From Cognataquiflexum rubidum (GTDB lineage: Bacteria; Bacteroidota; Bacteroidia; Cytophagales; Cyclobacteriaceae), in contig NZ_JAKZAL010000005.1 in assembly GCF_022538115.1 (NCBI RefSeq), positions 186,001 to 250,000 on the forward strand: a DNA stretch of 64,000 bases. Direction: 5' to 3'. A program made the translations under genes and the position numbers. This document shows, one piece after another, positions 34,723 through 44,145 of the stretch (positions are counted from its first letter, which is position 1; each line of letters opens with the position of its first letter). The notes beneath the pieces were generated by a model. It saw nothing but the letters and a program-made list of their open reading frames with translations, had not been told where the DNA came from and did no database searches.

Positions 34723-35169
34723 ATGACCATAGAAATCCTCCTCCGATACGTACACTTTATCAGCATTTTTGCGATAGTGGGTTCGCTCGTTTCCGAGCAT
34801 TTGTTGCTGAAAAAAACCATGACCCGTTCTGAAATCGGAAGATTGGCAAAAATTGACGGGATTTATGGTTTGGTGGTCTTGATCCTGTTGGCTGTCGGTA
34901 TGACGCTATGGTTGGGTGGCTACGGTAAGCCGACAGAGTTTTACAGCAATAATTCACTTTTCAATACCAAACTTATCCTATTTGTTGCCATTGGCATCCT
35001 GTCCATCTACCCGACAGTTTTTTTCATAAAACAGAAAAAAGGAGACCAACAGGAAAATATTCAGGTTCCCAGCTCCATTTTTTGGATGATTCGGCTAGAA
35101 TTGTTACTCTTATTTATCATCCCGATCTTGGCAGGATTGATGGCAAAAGGAATTGGGAATTTTGGATGA
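34723..35169 (+). CDS. DUF2214-like small membrane protein
   Basis: 148 residues with four hydrophobic helices and the LRYVHFISIFAIVGSLVSEHLLL start typical of DUF2214. The His in the first helix and the Glu after it are family-like. No function is known. Probably co-transcribed with the Tat TIM-barrel gene (13-bp gap). Confidence 0.7.
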   Translation: MTIEILLRYVHFISIFAIVGSLVSEHLLLKKTMTRSEIGRLAKIDGIYGLVVLILLAVGMTLWLGGYGKPTEFYSNNSLFNTKLILFVAIGILSIYPTVFFIKQKKGDQQENIQVPSSIFWMIRLELLLLFIIPILAGLMAKGIGNFG

Positions 35170-35246
35170 AATCAAAATAGAAAAATTTCTGTTAAAGTTT
35201 TGAATTGACTGTTTTTGGGTCAATTGCCCATAATAAAACTATCCCT

Positions 35247-36281
35247 ATGAAAAAATACGCATCCCTTTTTATGATTCTGTTATTGCTTGTCGCCTGTAAC
35301 AAATCCAAAAAAGCTGTCATTCCGGAAAAACCCATCGGTTGGAAAGTAATTGAAACCCCGAGTACAGCGTCCTTGCGTGGTTTGTCGCCTATCACCGAAC
35401 AAATAGTGTGGGCTAGCGGTTCGGAAGGAACTTGGATGAAAACCCTTGATGGTGGTGAAACATGGGAAACGGGAATTATAGACGGGCTGGATTCGGTTGA
35501 TTTTAGGGACATTGAGGGCATTGATGCCAACACTGCCATAGCCATGGCCTCGGGTCAGCCTGCTGTGATTTACAAAACTGTCGATGGAGGCAAAACCTGG
35601 GCAAAGAAGTATCAGGGACCCGAAAAGGCATTTCTTGACGGCATGGCTTTTTATAAAAATACCGGATATGTCATAGGAGATGTCGTGGATGAAAAGTGGA
35701 TGGTATTAGAAACCAAAGATCTTGGAGACACCTGGCATGAATTGGAATTGAGTCCCGATGGTCCTGTCGGAGGTGGATCTTTTGCCGCGAGCGGCTCGGG
35801 AATTTTGGCAGACGAAGACAATATATGGTTTGCAAGTGCCGGTAAGGACAGCAAAATCTACCGTTCAGCTGACAATGGATTTCATTGGGAAAAGTACAGC
35901 ACTCCTATTTTGCAGAATGAAGATTCCCAAGGGATTTTTTCGATGGTGAGAATTGACGTGGATGGCATTGTAGCTGTGGGAGGGGATTTTACCCAAGCAG
36001 ATTCAAGTACAAACAACAGCATTGTTTCCTCGGATAAAGGAAAAACCTGGAACCTGACTTCCGGAAAAAGGCCAAGCGGCTACAGGTCAGGGGTTGAATT
36101 TTTCTCCAGATTCGGTTGGCTGATTACAGTCGGACCCAACGGATCGGATTTTTCGACCAATAGAGGGGTCGATTGGACAAGGTTTTCAGAAAAAGGTTTC
36201 CATGCGGTAAAAGTGGACCATACCACGACCTCGATTTGGGCTTCCGGTGCCAAAGGTCTCATTGGAAGGCTCATTTATTAA
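35247..36281 (+). CDS. YCF48/BNR-repeat lipoprotein
   Basis: 344 residues from the ATG at 35247; the upstream TTG/ATG at 35205 would place 14 residues before the signal peptide. The signal ends in LLLVAC. The mature part is a beta-propeller of the photosystem II stability factor-like (YCF48) type, with repeated DGGxTW-like turns: DGGETWE, DGGKTWA, DNGFHWE, DKGKTWN and NRGVDWT. Bacterial relatives of this fold are found as exported proteins of mostly unknown role; binding to an envelope partner is inference. Confidence 0.82.
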   Translation: MKKYASLFMILLLLVACNKSKKAVIPEKPIGWKVIETPSTASLRGLSPITEQIVWASGSEGTWMKTLDGGETWETGIIDGLDSVDFRDIEGIDANTAIAMASGQPAVIYKTVDGGKTWAKKYQGPEKAFLDGMAFYKNTGYVIGDVVDEKWMVLETKDLGDTWHELELSPDGPVGGGSFAASGSGILADEDNIWFASAGKDSKIYRSADNGFHWEKYSTPILQNEDSQGIFSMVRIDVDGIVAVGGDFTQADSSTNNSIVSSDKGKTWNLTSGKRPSGYRSGVEFFSRFGWLITVGPNGSDFSTNRGVDWTRFSEKGFHAVKVDHTTTSIWASGAKGLIGRLIY

Positions 36282-36451
36282 CAGACTTCTGATCCAATTA
36301 TGCTCTTTAGTCGAAAAATAGGCAAACTTTTGGGGGCCTGTTGTCAAATTCTGCTATCTTGTATTATCTTTAAAATCCTGATGAGGACTTAGATTTTTAA
36401 GTTTGCCTTGCAGGAATTTTATCAATTTCCCAACCCCAACCTATTGAAGCT

Positions 36452-37195
36452 ATGACTGATTTCGATATCATCCCATCAATTTGGATCATCAATGGCAAAT
36501 GTGTCCGCCTCAAAAGAGGGGATTTTGCTACCGAGGAAGTGATTTCCAATAACCCTTTGGAGATTGCCCAAGCCTTTGAAGATCATGGTATCAAGTGGCT
36601 GCACTTGGTGGACTTAGATGGTGCGCGCAGGGGTGAACCAAAAAACTACCATATCCTGGAGGCCATTGCAGGCTATACCAACCTGATTGTGGATTTTACG
36701 GGAGGGATTTCTACAGATGGAGATTTGTTGAAGTGCTTTGAGTATGGCGCCAAAACCATCACGGCGGCATCCGTTGCCGCATCTTATCCAGAAAGATTTG
36801 CCCAATGGATGGTGACCTATGGTCGCGAAAAGATTATTTTGGCAGCAGATACCAACCCCGAACATATGAAGATCAAAACAAGGGGATGGCTGAAGAAGAC
36901 AGAAATTGACCTTTTTGACCATATCGAGTACTTCTATGAGCGGGGCCTGAAGTACCTCAAAGTATCTGATGTGACGAGAGATGGAGTTTTGGAAGGGCCG
37001 AATTTTGAGCTTTATGAAAAGATAGTGGAGAAATATCCAAAAATCCACCTTGCAGCTAGTGGCGGAGTGAGAAATATTGATGACTTCAAAAGACTGAAAG
37101 ATTTGGGCGTGACTGCAGCAGTGTTTGGAAGGGCATATTATGAAGGACTGATTACCCTCAAGGACCTAGACAAATTCATGGCAGAGAATAAATAG
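36452..37195 (+). CDS. HisA-like TIM barrel with missing catalytic Asp
   Basis: 247 residues, clearly of the HisA/HisF family (phosphoribosyl-imidazole isomerase of histidine synthesis): DFTGGIST and ASGGVRN are the two phosphate-binding loops. In HisA the N-terminal strand ends Pro-Ala-Ile-Asp, where the Asp is the general base; here it reads PSIWIINGKC, with W11 at that place. The second acidic site (AADTN, D133) and a SDVTRDG loop remain. It stands alone, with no other his gene in the window. I read it as a paralog that probably does another reaction, not as the histidine-pathway enzyme. The family call is secure, the activity is not. Confidence 0.85.
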   Translation: MTDFDIIPSIWIINGKCVRLKRGDFATEEVISNNPLEIAQAFEDHGIKWLHLVDLDGARRGEPKNYHILEAIAGYTNLIVDFTGGISTDGDLLKCFEYGAKTITAASVAASYPERFAQWMVTYGREKIILAADTNPEHMKIKTRGWLKKTEIDLFDHIEYFYERGLKYLKVSDVTRDGVLEGPNFELYEKIVEKYPKIHLAASGGVRNIDDFKRLKDLGVTAAVFGRAYYEGLITLKDLDKFMAENK

Positions 37196-37907
37196 ATCAA
37201 ATCATTAGAAAGATATTCCCAAATCCAACTGTATGTTGGCTTTTTTTATGTTGATCCGCCAAAGTCCGTGTCCTCACTGACTTTCAATCTAAAAGGTTTT
37301 TCATAATGGCAGTGTCTTAACCGCCATGGGGGAAGATCGACACAGATTGATTCCCCGGAATATTCCTTTAAAAGCCCTGATTATTCCTTCTTTTCTGCGA
37401 AGGTCTGCGAAATCTGCGGGAGAGTTTTTTTTCAACTTCGGCTGATTCAATGTCTTAACTGACTTGTCGATTCGAAAATGGTTTTCTTAATGGCAGTGAA
37501 GACACTGGCATGGGCGAAAAATCAAATGTTTTGTTCATTCCTTCCGCGAAGGTCTGCGATATCTGCGGGAGAACATACTTCGCCTAAGTCAGTGGGGACA
37601 CTGACTTTCTATCCTATAAAGTTTTTCAATTTTGAGTCCCGCAGATCCCGCGGATCGACGCAGATAAATTCCTCCGTCTGAGTCAGTGTCCTCAAAGACT
37701 TGTTTATTCGAGAGGGTTTTTATAATGGCAGTGAAGACACTGGCATGGGCGAAAAATCAAATGTTTTGTCCATTCCTTTAGCGTAGGTCTGCGGAATCTG
37801 CGGGAGAGTTTTTATTTTCAACTTCGGCTGAGTCAGTGTCCTCACTCACTTTGGCAGTGGAATAATTCACCTAACTTTCAAGAAAATCACTTTAGCATCT
37901 ACCTTAT
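37196..37907. repeat. Hairpin repeat array between convergent hisA-like and thrC genes
   Basis: About 700 bp with no gene. TGGCAGTG-AAGA-CACTGGCA recurs at 37491 and 37726 (offset 235), and AAGTCAGTG-GGGA-CACTGACTT is at 37586-37607. Orientation of the flanking GCGAAGGTCTGCG and GATATCTGCGGGAG words is reversed relative to the 24-kb array. Both ends abut stop codons. Confidence 0.82.
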
Positions 37908-39227
37908 TCATCTGTGTCCATCTGAGAAATCTGTGGTTAAAAACCTCTTAAACTCCCCAAAGCTATTCCCCATCTGTATCACTTGTTTTTTGCCTTTCAT
38001 AAAAGCCATTAATCTTTCCGGGATAGGTAAATCAATGCCCAAGGTATCGTCCACGACGGATTTGAACTTGGCGGGATGGGCGGTTTCCAGGAAAATCCCG
38101 ACATATTCACCTGAATTCATTTTCATGTAATTCCTCAAACCCAAATACCCCACAGCACCGTGTGGATCCATGATATATCCCGTTTCTTCTTTGATTTGGA
38201 CCATGGCTCTTTGGGTATCCTGATTGTCAAAATAGAAGCCTTTTACTTTACTGCGGAACAGTTTTTCATCATTGCCATACAGCGCCAAAAGCCTTGAAAA
38301 GTTGCTCGGATTGCCGACATCCATGCTGTTGCTGATGGTGGCCACGGAAGGCTTGGATTGAAATGGGTTTCCCTCCAAAAAATCCGGTACAACCCGGTTC
38401 ACATTGGTAGAAGCAATAAAAGTATCAATCGGTAAACCCATTCTTTCAGCCAAAATCCCTGCTCCGAGATTTCCAAAATTCCCACTTGGAACGGAGATAG
38501 CTAATTTTTTATTGTTCTTTGGAAGTCGGGAATAGGCGTAGAAATAATACAGACACTGTGGAATCCACCTAGCCACATTGATAGAATTGGCGGAAGTCAA
38601 TAACATTTTTTGGTTGAGTTCGGCATCTGAAAAAGCCTGCTTTACCAAAGTCTGACAGTCATCAAATACCCCATCCACTTCAAGGGCGGTCACGTTTTCT
38701 CCCAAAGTGGTAAACTGCATTTCCTGCAATTTGCTCACTTTCCCTTTTGGATACAGGACAATGACCTCGACTCCTTTTACTTTAAAAAACCCATTGGCAA
38801 CAGCACTTCCCGTATCACCGGATGTCGCCACCAAAACCCGGATTTTCCTTTCTTCTCCTTCCATCAGAATCGCCATCAACTTGGAGCAAAACCTTGCGCC
38901 AAAATCCTTGAATGCCAATGTTGGTCCGTGAAACAATTCCAAAGCATACGCATCCTCCTCCACTTTTACCAATGGCGCATCAAAAGCCAAGGTATGTTCC
39001 ACCAATTCGTTGATCTGATCTTGGGTCAAATCACCACTGAAAAGCGCTCCGATCACTTCATATCCGATTTCCCGGAAAGACATATTCGGCAAGTTCTCAA
39101 AAAACTCCTTGGGCAAAACAGGAATTTCTGTGGGCATGTACAATCCCTGATCCGGAGCAAGTCCTTTGACCACGGCATCTTTGAGGCTGACTATATGGCG
39201 GGGGTTGTTGGTGCTGTAGAATTTCAT
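37908..39227 (-). CDS. thrC: Threonine synthase
   Basis: PLP enzyme that converts O-phosphohomoserine to threonine. 439 residues from the ATG at 39227. The open frame extends 49 codons upstream, but that part is translated repeat sequence (NNYNHYNNYN) and is rejected. The PLP lysine lies in GPTLAFKDFGARF. The start KFYSTNN and the HGPTLAFKD region are as in long-form thrC. It closes the minus-strand thrA-thrB-thrC order, separated from thrB by 220 bp of low-complexity repeats. Confidence 0.95.
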   Translation of the reverse strand: MKFYSTNNPRHIVSLKDAVVKGLAPDQGLYMPTEIPVLPKEFFENLPNMSFREIGYEVIGALFSGDLTQDQINELVEHTLAFDAPLVKVEEDAYALELFHGPTLAFKDFGARFCSKLMAILMEGEERKIRVLVATSGDTGSAVANGFFKVKGVEVIVLYPKGKVSKLQEMQFTTLGENVTALEVDGVFDDCQTLVKQAFSDAELNQKMLLTSANSINVARWIPQCLYYFYAYSRLPKNNKKLAISVPSGNFGNLGAGILAERMGLPIDTFIASTNVNRVVPDFLEGNPFQSKPSVATISNSMDVGNPSNFSRLLALYGNDEKLFRSKVKGFYFDNQDTQRAMVQIKEETGYIMDPHGAVGYLGLRNYMKMNSGEYVGIFLETAHPAKFKSVVDDTLGIDLPIPERLMAFMKGKKQVIQMGNSFGEFKRFLTTDFSDGHR

Positions 39228-39447
39228 GGGAAGGGTTGTAATTGTTGTCAGGTTGTCTGCTTCGCGTTGTCGGGTTGTGGATCTGTCATTCTGAGTGGAG
39301 CGAAGAATCTCTTGGTTGTAATTGTTGTAGTGGTTGTAGTTGTTATCAGGTTGTCGTCGTCCGGCATTCTTCATTATAAATTCATCATTCTGAATTTATC
39401 AGCTCTCGCTTTTCCTCTCGCTTCTCGTCTCTCGCTTCTTGATACTT
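39228..39447. repeat. Repeat mosaic inside the threonine operon
   Basis: GTTGTAATTGTTGT-type words, a TCATTCTGAGTGGAGCGAAG element, a perfect 9-bp inverted repeat (ATAAATTCA at 39376-39384 with TGAATTTAT at 39391-39399) and CTCTCGCTTCTCGTCTCTCG words fill the whole thrB-thrC gap. Confidence 0.7.
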
Positions 39448-40383
39448 TTAACTAGATACTATGAATGCTCCGCGTTTATTCACTTCCGAGACATACACGT
39501 CGACGCCAAGGCCGATTTTTTGGAATACTTCTTTGGCTTTTTCACCTGCCTCATGTGCGATGTCCCCATTTGGAGAAAGGACAAATATGGTCGGTCCTGA
39601 ACCGGATATTCCCGAACCCAAAGACCCGATGGACTTGATTGCGTCCCGCAATTCATAAAATCCAGGAATCAGCAATGCGCGGGAAGGCTCGGCGATGACA
39701 TCTTTCAATGACCTGCTGAGTAAAGCCAAGTCTGACTTATACAATGCCGCTATAAACCCGGCAATATTTCCTGATTGCATCACGGACTCTTTGAGGGAAA
39801 TCTGCTTGCGCAGTACACTTCTCGAATCGGATGTTTTCAATTCAATATGGGGATGTACCAAGGTACAGAAAATGCCTTCGGGAACCGGAAGCTTCACAAT
39901 ATCCAATGGATCATAATCCCTGATCAACACAAATCCTCCCAAAATAGAAGGTGCAACATTGTCCGCATGGGCCGAACCGCAGGCGATCCGCTCCGACTCC
40001 ATTGCAAAAGGAACCAACTCTTCTTTGGTAAATGGATTGCCCAAAAGCACATTTGCAGCTTCCAAAGCCGCAGCGGCACTTGCTGCCGAGGAACCCATTC
40101 CTGAACCGAGCGGCAATCCTTTTTCAAGGAAAATATCAATGCCTTGCTTGGAACCTAATTTGTTGAGCATAGCCTGAATGGCTACAGAACAGGTATTCTT
40201 CTCCGGTTCCAAAGGAAGTTTTCCCCCATCCCCTTCGATACCTGTCACCCTCAATATCCCATCCTGATTGAAAGACACCGTCACATTGTCGCCCAATCTA
40301 TCGATGGCAAATCCCAGGATATCAAATCCGCAGGACACATTGGCGACAGTTGCCGGGGCGAAAGCTGTAACGAATTGTCCCAT
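39448..40383 (-). CDS. thrB: Homoserine kinase
   Basis: GHMP kinase that phosphorylates homoserine, the fourth step from aspartate to threonine. 311 residues. The ATP-binding GHMP motif PLGSGMGSSAASAAA is near 90-104, and a C-terminal SGISGSGPTIF motif is present. Its start codon overlaps the thrA stop codon by one base (TAATG), so translation is coupled. Confidence 0.95.
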   Translation of the reverse strand: MGQFVTAFAPATVANVSCGFDILGFAIDRLGDNVTVSFNQDGILRVTGIEGDGGKLPLEPEKNTCSVAIQAMLNKLGSKQGIDIFLEKGLPLGSGMGSSAASAAAALEAANVLLGNPFTKEELVPFAMESERIACGSAHADNVAPSILGGFVLIRDYDPLDIVKLPVPEGIFCTLVHPHIELKTSDSRSVLRKQISLKESVMQSGNIAGFIAALYKSDLALLSRSLKDVIAEPSRALLIPGFYELRDAIKSIGSLGSGISGSGPTIFVLSPNGDIAHEAGEKAKEVFQKIGLGVDVYVSEVNKRGAFIVSS

Positions 40384-42836
40384 TATCTGGAGAAATTACC
40401 CAAGCGTATCACATCTGCAAAAACTCCGGCGGCGGTCACATCTGCTCCTGCACCCGGACCTCTGATGATCATCGGGAAGTCATGGTAGCGCTCGGTGGTA
40501 AACAAGATCATATTGTCAGATCCTTTCAAAGTATAGAAAGGATGCGTGCTGTCAAGAGAATTCAAACCCACTTTTGCTTTGCCGTTTTCCAAAGTGGCCA
40601 TAAACCTGAGCTTCTCACCTTTGGATTTTGCGGTTTCCAGCATTTGGGCAAACTCACCATCGTGCGCTTGAAGTTTGATAAAAAACTCATCTATCGAGGC
40701 TGTTTCTCTGCAATCCTCCGGTACCATACTTTGAATAGTAATATCTTCAAAGTGTAAGTCCTGCTCGGCTTCCCTTCCCAAAATCAGGATTTTACGCCCC
40801 ACATCCATGCCGCTTAAATCATCCCTTGGATCCGGTTCGGTGTAGCCTTTTTCCTTGGCAATTTTGACTACTTCGGAAAAAGGCGCTCCTTTTTCCAATT
40901 CGCTGAAAATATAATTCATCGATCCGCTCAAAACCGCTTCAATCCGCAACACCTTGTCTCCGCTCAGCATGAGGTCCTGAAGGGTGTTGATGACCGGAAG
41001 GCCTGCAGCCACGTTGGTTTCATAGAGAAACTTCACTCCCCGCTTGTAGGCGAGTTTTTTCAAGGATTTGTAATTTTCCAAAGAACCTGAGTTGGCTTTT
41101 TTGTTTGGAGTGACGATGGCTACTTTGGCTTCCAAAACCTGCTCATAGGTATCTGCCACGGCCTGACTTGCTGTGCAATCCACAAAAACCGTGTTGGAGA
41201 AGTTCATGTCCTCCATCTGTGTGATAAACTTCTGTAAATCCATCGGCTGTGCACCTTTGGCATCTTCAGGTGCCGGGCAATTGGCCAAGTCAAAACCATC
41301 TTCATGGAAAGCCATAAATCTCGAATTGGCGATACCGTGGATCTGCACATCCAAATCGTTTTCCTTTTGAAGCTTCTTTCTCTGAAGGGAAATCATTTTA
41401 ATCAAAGCCTTTCCGATCAATCCGACCCCTACCAAAAAGACGTGTAAGACTTTATTTTCGGAAAGGAAAAATGCCTCATGGAGTGCATTGAGGGCTTTTT
41501 GAAGATCGGCTTGGGAGACTACCGCAGAGATATTCAATTCTGAACTTCCCTGTGCAATGGCGTATACGTTGACATTGTTTCTGCCCAAAGCCATAAACAT
41601 CCTGCCACTCGCACCGGGATTGTGTTTCATATTTTCTCCCACTGCTGCGACTACTGCCATCTCCGACACCACAATCACAGGATCCATTTCCGCATTTCGG
41701 ATTTCATTGATAAATTCCTTTTCTATCGCTTCTTTGGCAAGGTGCACTTCATTGGTTCGGATGGCCACACAGATACTGTGCTCTGAGGAAGCCTGACTGA
41801 TAAGGATGACATTCACTCCAGCATCTGCCAAAGCCCCAAAAACCCTACGGCTAACTCCGACCACCTCAATCAATCCTGCGCCCTGAATATTCAGCAGGGA
41901 TATTCCTGCCAAAGAAGAAATCCCTTTGATCAGTTTTCCGGTTGGCGCGTCGCTGTTGATCAGGGTTCCGGGGTGCTCGGGTTCGAAGGTGTTTTTGATA
42001 TAAATCGGAATTCCCTTGCGCATCGCAGGCTGCATGGTGGCAGGGAAAATTACTTTTGCCCCAAAGTGGGAAAGCTCCATGGCCTCGTTGTATGTCAACT
42101 GAGGAATGGTAAAAGCTGAATACACGAGCCTTGGATCCGAAGTCATCACGCCGGACACATCTGTCCAGATTTCCAGCAGATCCGCTGTGAGTGCTGATGC
42201 AAAAATCGCAGCTGTATAGTCCGAGCCACTTCTGCCCAAAGTGGTGGTCTCGCCTTTCTCGGTGGAGGCCACAAAACCCGTAATAATTTTCATCCCCGGA
42301 TGGGAATGGAAGTAATCCTGGATCAGGTCATTGGTGACTGGAAAATCTACCTTGGCATTGCCAAAGCGGTTATTGGTACGGATGACTTCCCGCGCATCGA
42401 GGTAGTGGGTATCCAAACCTTCGACTTTCAAGGCTTCTGCCAAAACAAAAGCCGACAGCCTTTCCCCAAAACTTCCCACATAATCCAAAGTCTTGGGAGA
42501 ACATTCTTTGATCAGGTAAATACCATGGAAAAGGTCCTCCAATTCATTGAAGCGGACTTTTACATAAGTCAGGACGGTGGATTGCTGCTGAATCGGTATC
42601 AGTTGTCTGACCAAATCATAATGCCTGTCTTCCAAAACCTTGATCTCATCGGTGTAGGATTTGTCACCTTCTCGGGCCTTGACCGCACTGCGGAGCAAAA
42701 CTTCCGTGACGCCTCCCAATGCAGAAAAAACAACTGCGATTTCATCCTTTTTGGCCTGTTTCTTAATGATCTGAAACACCTTCCGGATATTTTCCTGATT
42801 GGCTACTGACGATCCTCCGAATTTTAAGATTTTCAT
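40383..42836 (-). CDS. thrA: Bifunctional aspartate kinase/homoserine dehydrogenase
   Basis: 817 residues. The N-terminal aspartate kinase starts KILKFGGSSVANQ with the amino-acid-kinase motif. Two central ACT-like regulatory segments (about 300-460) usually bind threonine for feedback inhibition. The C-terminal homoserine dehydrogenase begins with the NAD(P) loop GVGLIGKAL near 470 and includes TNVAAGLPVINTLQDLM. First gene of the threonine operon. No leader peptide rich in Thr/Ile and no attenuator hairpin are visible upstream. Confidence 0.95.
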   Translation of the reverse strand: MKILKFGGSSVANQENIRKVFQIIKKQAKKDEIAVVFSALGGVTEVLLRSAVKAREGDKSYTDEIKVLEDRHYDLVRQLIPIQQQSTVLTYVKVRFNELEDLFHGIYLIKECSPKTLDYVGSFGERLSAFVLAEALKVEGLDTHYLDAREVIRTNNRFGNAKVDFPVTNDLIQDYFHSHPGMKIITGFVASTEKGETTTLGRSGSDYTAAIFASALTADLLEIWTDVSGVMTSDPRLVYSAFTIPQLTYNEAMELSHFGAKVIFPATMQPAMRKGIPIYIKNTFEPEHPGTLINSDAPTGKLIKGISSLAGISLLNIQGAGLIEVVGVSRRVFGALADAGVNVILISQASSEHSICVAIRTNEVHLAKEAIEKEFINEIRNAEMDPVIVVSEMAVVAAVGENMKHNPGASGRMFMALGRNNVNVYAIAQGSSELNISAVVSQADLQKALNALHEAFFLSENKVLHVFLVGVGLIGKALIKMISLQRKKLQKENDLDVQIHGIANSRFMAFHEDGFDLANCPAPEDAKGAQPMDLQKFITQMEDMNFSNTVFVDCTASQAVADTYEQVLEAKVAIVTPNKKANSGSLENYKSLKKLAYKRGVKFLYETNVAAGLPVINTLQDLMLSGDKVLRIEAVLSGSMNYIFSELEKGAPFSEVVKIAKEKGYTEPDPRDDLSGMDVGRKILILGREAEQDLHFEDITIQSMVPEDCRETASIDEFFIKLQAHDGEFAQMLETAKSKGEKLRFMATLENGKAKVGLNSLDSTHPFYTLKGSDNMILFTTERYHDFPMIIRGPGAGADVTAAGVFADVIRLGNFSR

Positions 42837-43240
42837 AAAAATGAATTTTTTGATTTTGGTAAATATAATATGCTGTTGAGGTCCAAAATGGACCTAAAGA
42901 TAAGGGGTCTATATGGATTTGAAAACGGGATTACCCCGTAATGGTGGTGGTTATAAAAAACATGGAAGTAGATCCACCCAAAACACAGCTTTCTCCGGCA
43001 GGGGAGAGATTCCAATTGTTGAGGTCATTTGCTGTGAAAAACATAAAATGCTTTTTTTTGATGCGGCAATCTTAAGGACAATTTCCCGAAATGCAAAAAT
43101 GTTTTGCTGTTATTTTAAAGAATCAGGAGTTTGATTATCATTTCATCAGCCAATATGGAGAAATCTTAATTTAATCTTAATGTTTTGTACAAAATATTAT
43201 TTGGATATTGGAATACTTACCTGATTTGGGATAACGGCCG
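42837..43240. other. Intergenic region upstream of thrA
   Basis: Contains a weak TATATTTA on the minus strand about 20 bp upstream of thrA (near the -7 consensus) and a perfect palindrome ATAACGGCCGTTAT (43231-43244) overlapping the stop of the cupin gene. No other feature seen. Confidence 0.4.
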
Positions 43241-43585
43241 TTATTCTTCAGTTTTCAAAAAATCCTCCCGCATGGGACTGAACACATCGATCAACACCCC
43301 CGGCTCGAGGCACACCACTCCATGCATCACATGTGGCTTGACATAGTACCCATCCCCGGTTTTGATCCTTTTTGTTTCCGCACCAATGGTCATATCAAAA
43401 ATACCGCTTTCCACATACGTCACCTGACTATGGGGGTGGCTGTGTAGCTTACCGATCGCGCCCGCCTCAAATTTGACTTTGACCATCATGACCTGCTCAT
43501 CATAACCATACCTTTTCCTTTGGATTCCCTGATCGGCGTCTTGCCATGGCAGATCATTTTCAAATTGAAATGGCGTACTTTTCAT
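43241..43585 (-). CDS. Cupin-domain protein
   Basis: 114 residues from the ATG at 43585; the frame extends 16 codons further but that part lacks conserved sequence. Single cupin barrel: motif 1 GKLHSHPHSQVTYVESG supplies three His and a Glu for one metal ion, motif 2 GDGYYVKPHVMHGV supplies a second His. Small single cupins of this type are linked to sugar or small-molecule metabolism, often as sensors; function open. Divergent from the META-domain gene. Confidence 0.85.
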   Translation of the reverse strand: MKSTPFQFENDLPWQDADQGIQRKRYGYDEQVMMVKVKFEAGAIGKLHSHPHSQVTYVESGIFDMTIGAETKRIKTGDGYYVKPHVMHGVVCLEPGVLIDVFSPMREDFLKTEE

Positions 43586-43664
43586 CGGGTTAAAATAAAG
43601 GATTGAAATTTGATTTTTTTGGAATTCCCTCACTAAATTAGGTCAACTCTTTACATGTAATCTT

Positions 43665-44093
43665 ATGAAAAAATTATCAGGTATCCTTATTTTGACGTTT
43701 TTCTTGGGTTTTTCTTCCTGTAGCTCGGTTGGAAATTTGAACCCGCTGAGTCTTTTGACCGGAAACAATTGGGTGCTGAACTCCATGTTGGGAAAAGCTT
43801 TGGATCCTGCAAAGTTTGCCGGAGGCTTACCTTTTCTCAATTTTCAGGAAGGAGGAAAATTAGCAGGGTTTGCCGGATGCAATAATTTCAACGGCAGCTT
43901 CAACCTGGAAGGAACTTCCCTGAAATTGGACCCGGGTGCCATGACCAGAAAAGCCTGTGAGGGAGATGGAGAAAAAGACTTTACTTCAGCCTTATCCCAA
44001 GTGGCTAACTTCAAGGTCAACAAAAACAAACTTACCCTGCTCGACGGCGCAGCCAAAGAACTGATGAGTTTTATCTCCCAAACTAAGCCTTAA
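43665..44093 (+). CDS. META-domain (HslJ-like) lipoprotein
   Basis: 142 residues with lipobox FSSC. The META domain is marked by GFAGCNNFNGSF and the MTRKAC segment, which form a conserved disulfide-like pair in this family. HslJ is a heat-inducible envelope protein in Escherichia coli; exact role unknown. Monocistronic. Confidence 0.85.
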   Translation: MKKLSGILILTFFLGFSSCSSVGNLNPLSLLTGNNWVLNSMLGKALDPAKFAGGLPFLNFQEGGKLAGFAGCNNFNGSFNLEGTSLKLDPGAMTRKACEGDGEKDFTSALSQVANFKVNKNKLTLLDGAAKELMSFISQTKP

Positions 44094-44145
44094 ATTGTTT
44101 TGATCATTCTCTTCTTTGTGAATAGCCATAGTATTACCAATTTAA

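Noticed and set aside
39228-39374. N-terminal extension of threonine synthase.
   Set aside because: It translates low-complexity repeats; the normal start is the ATG at 39227.
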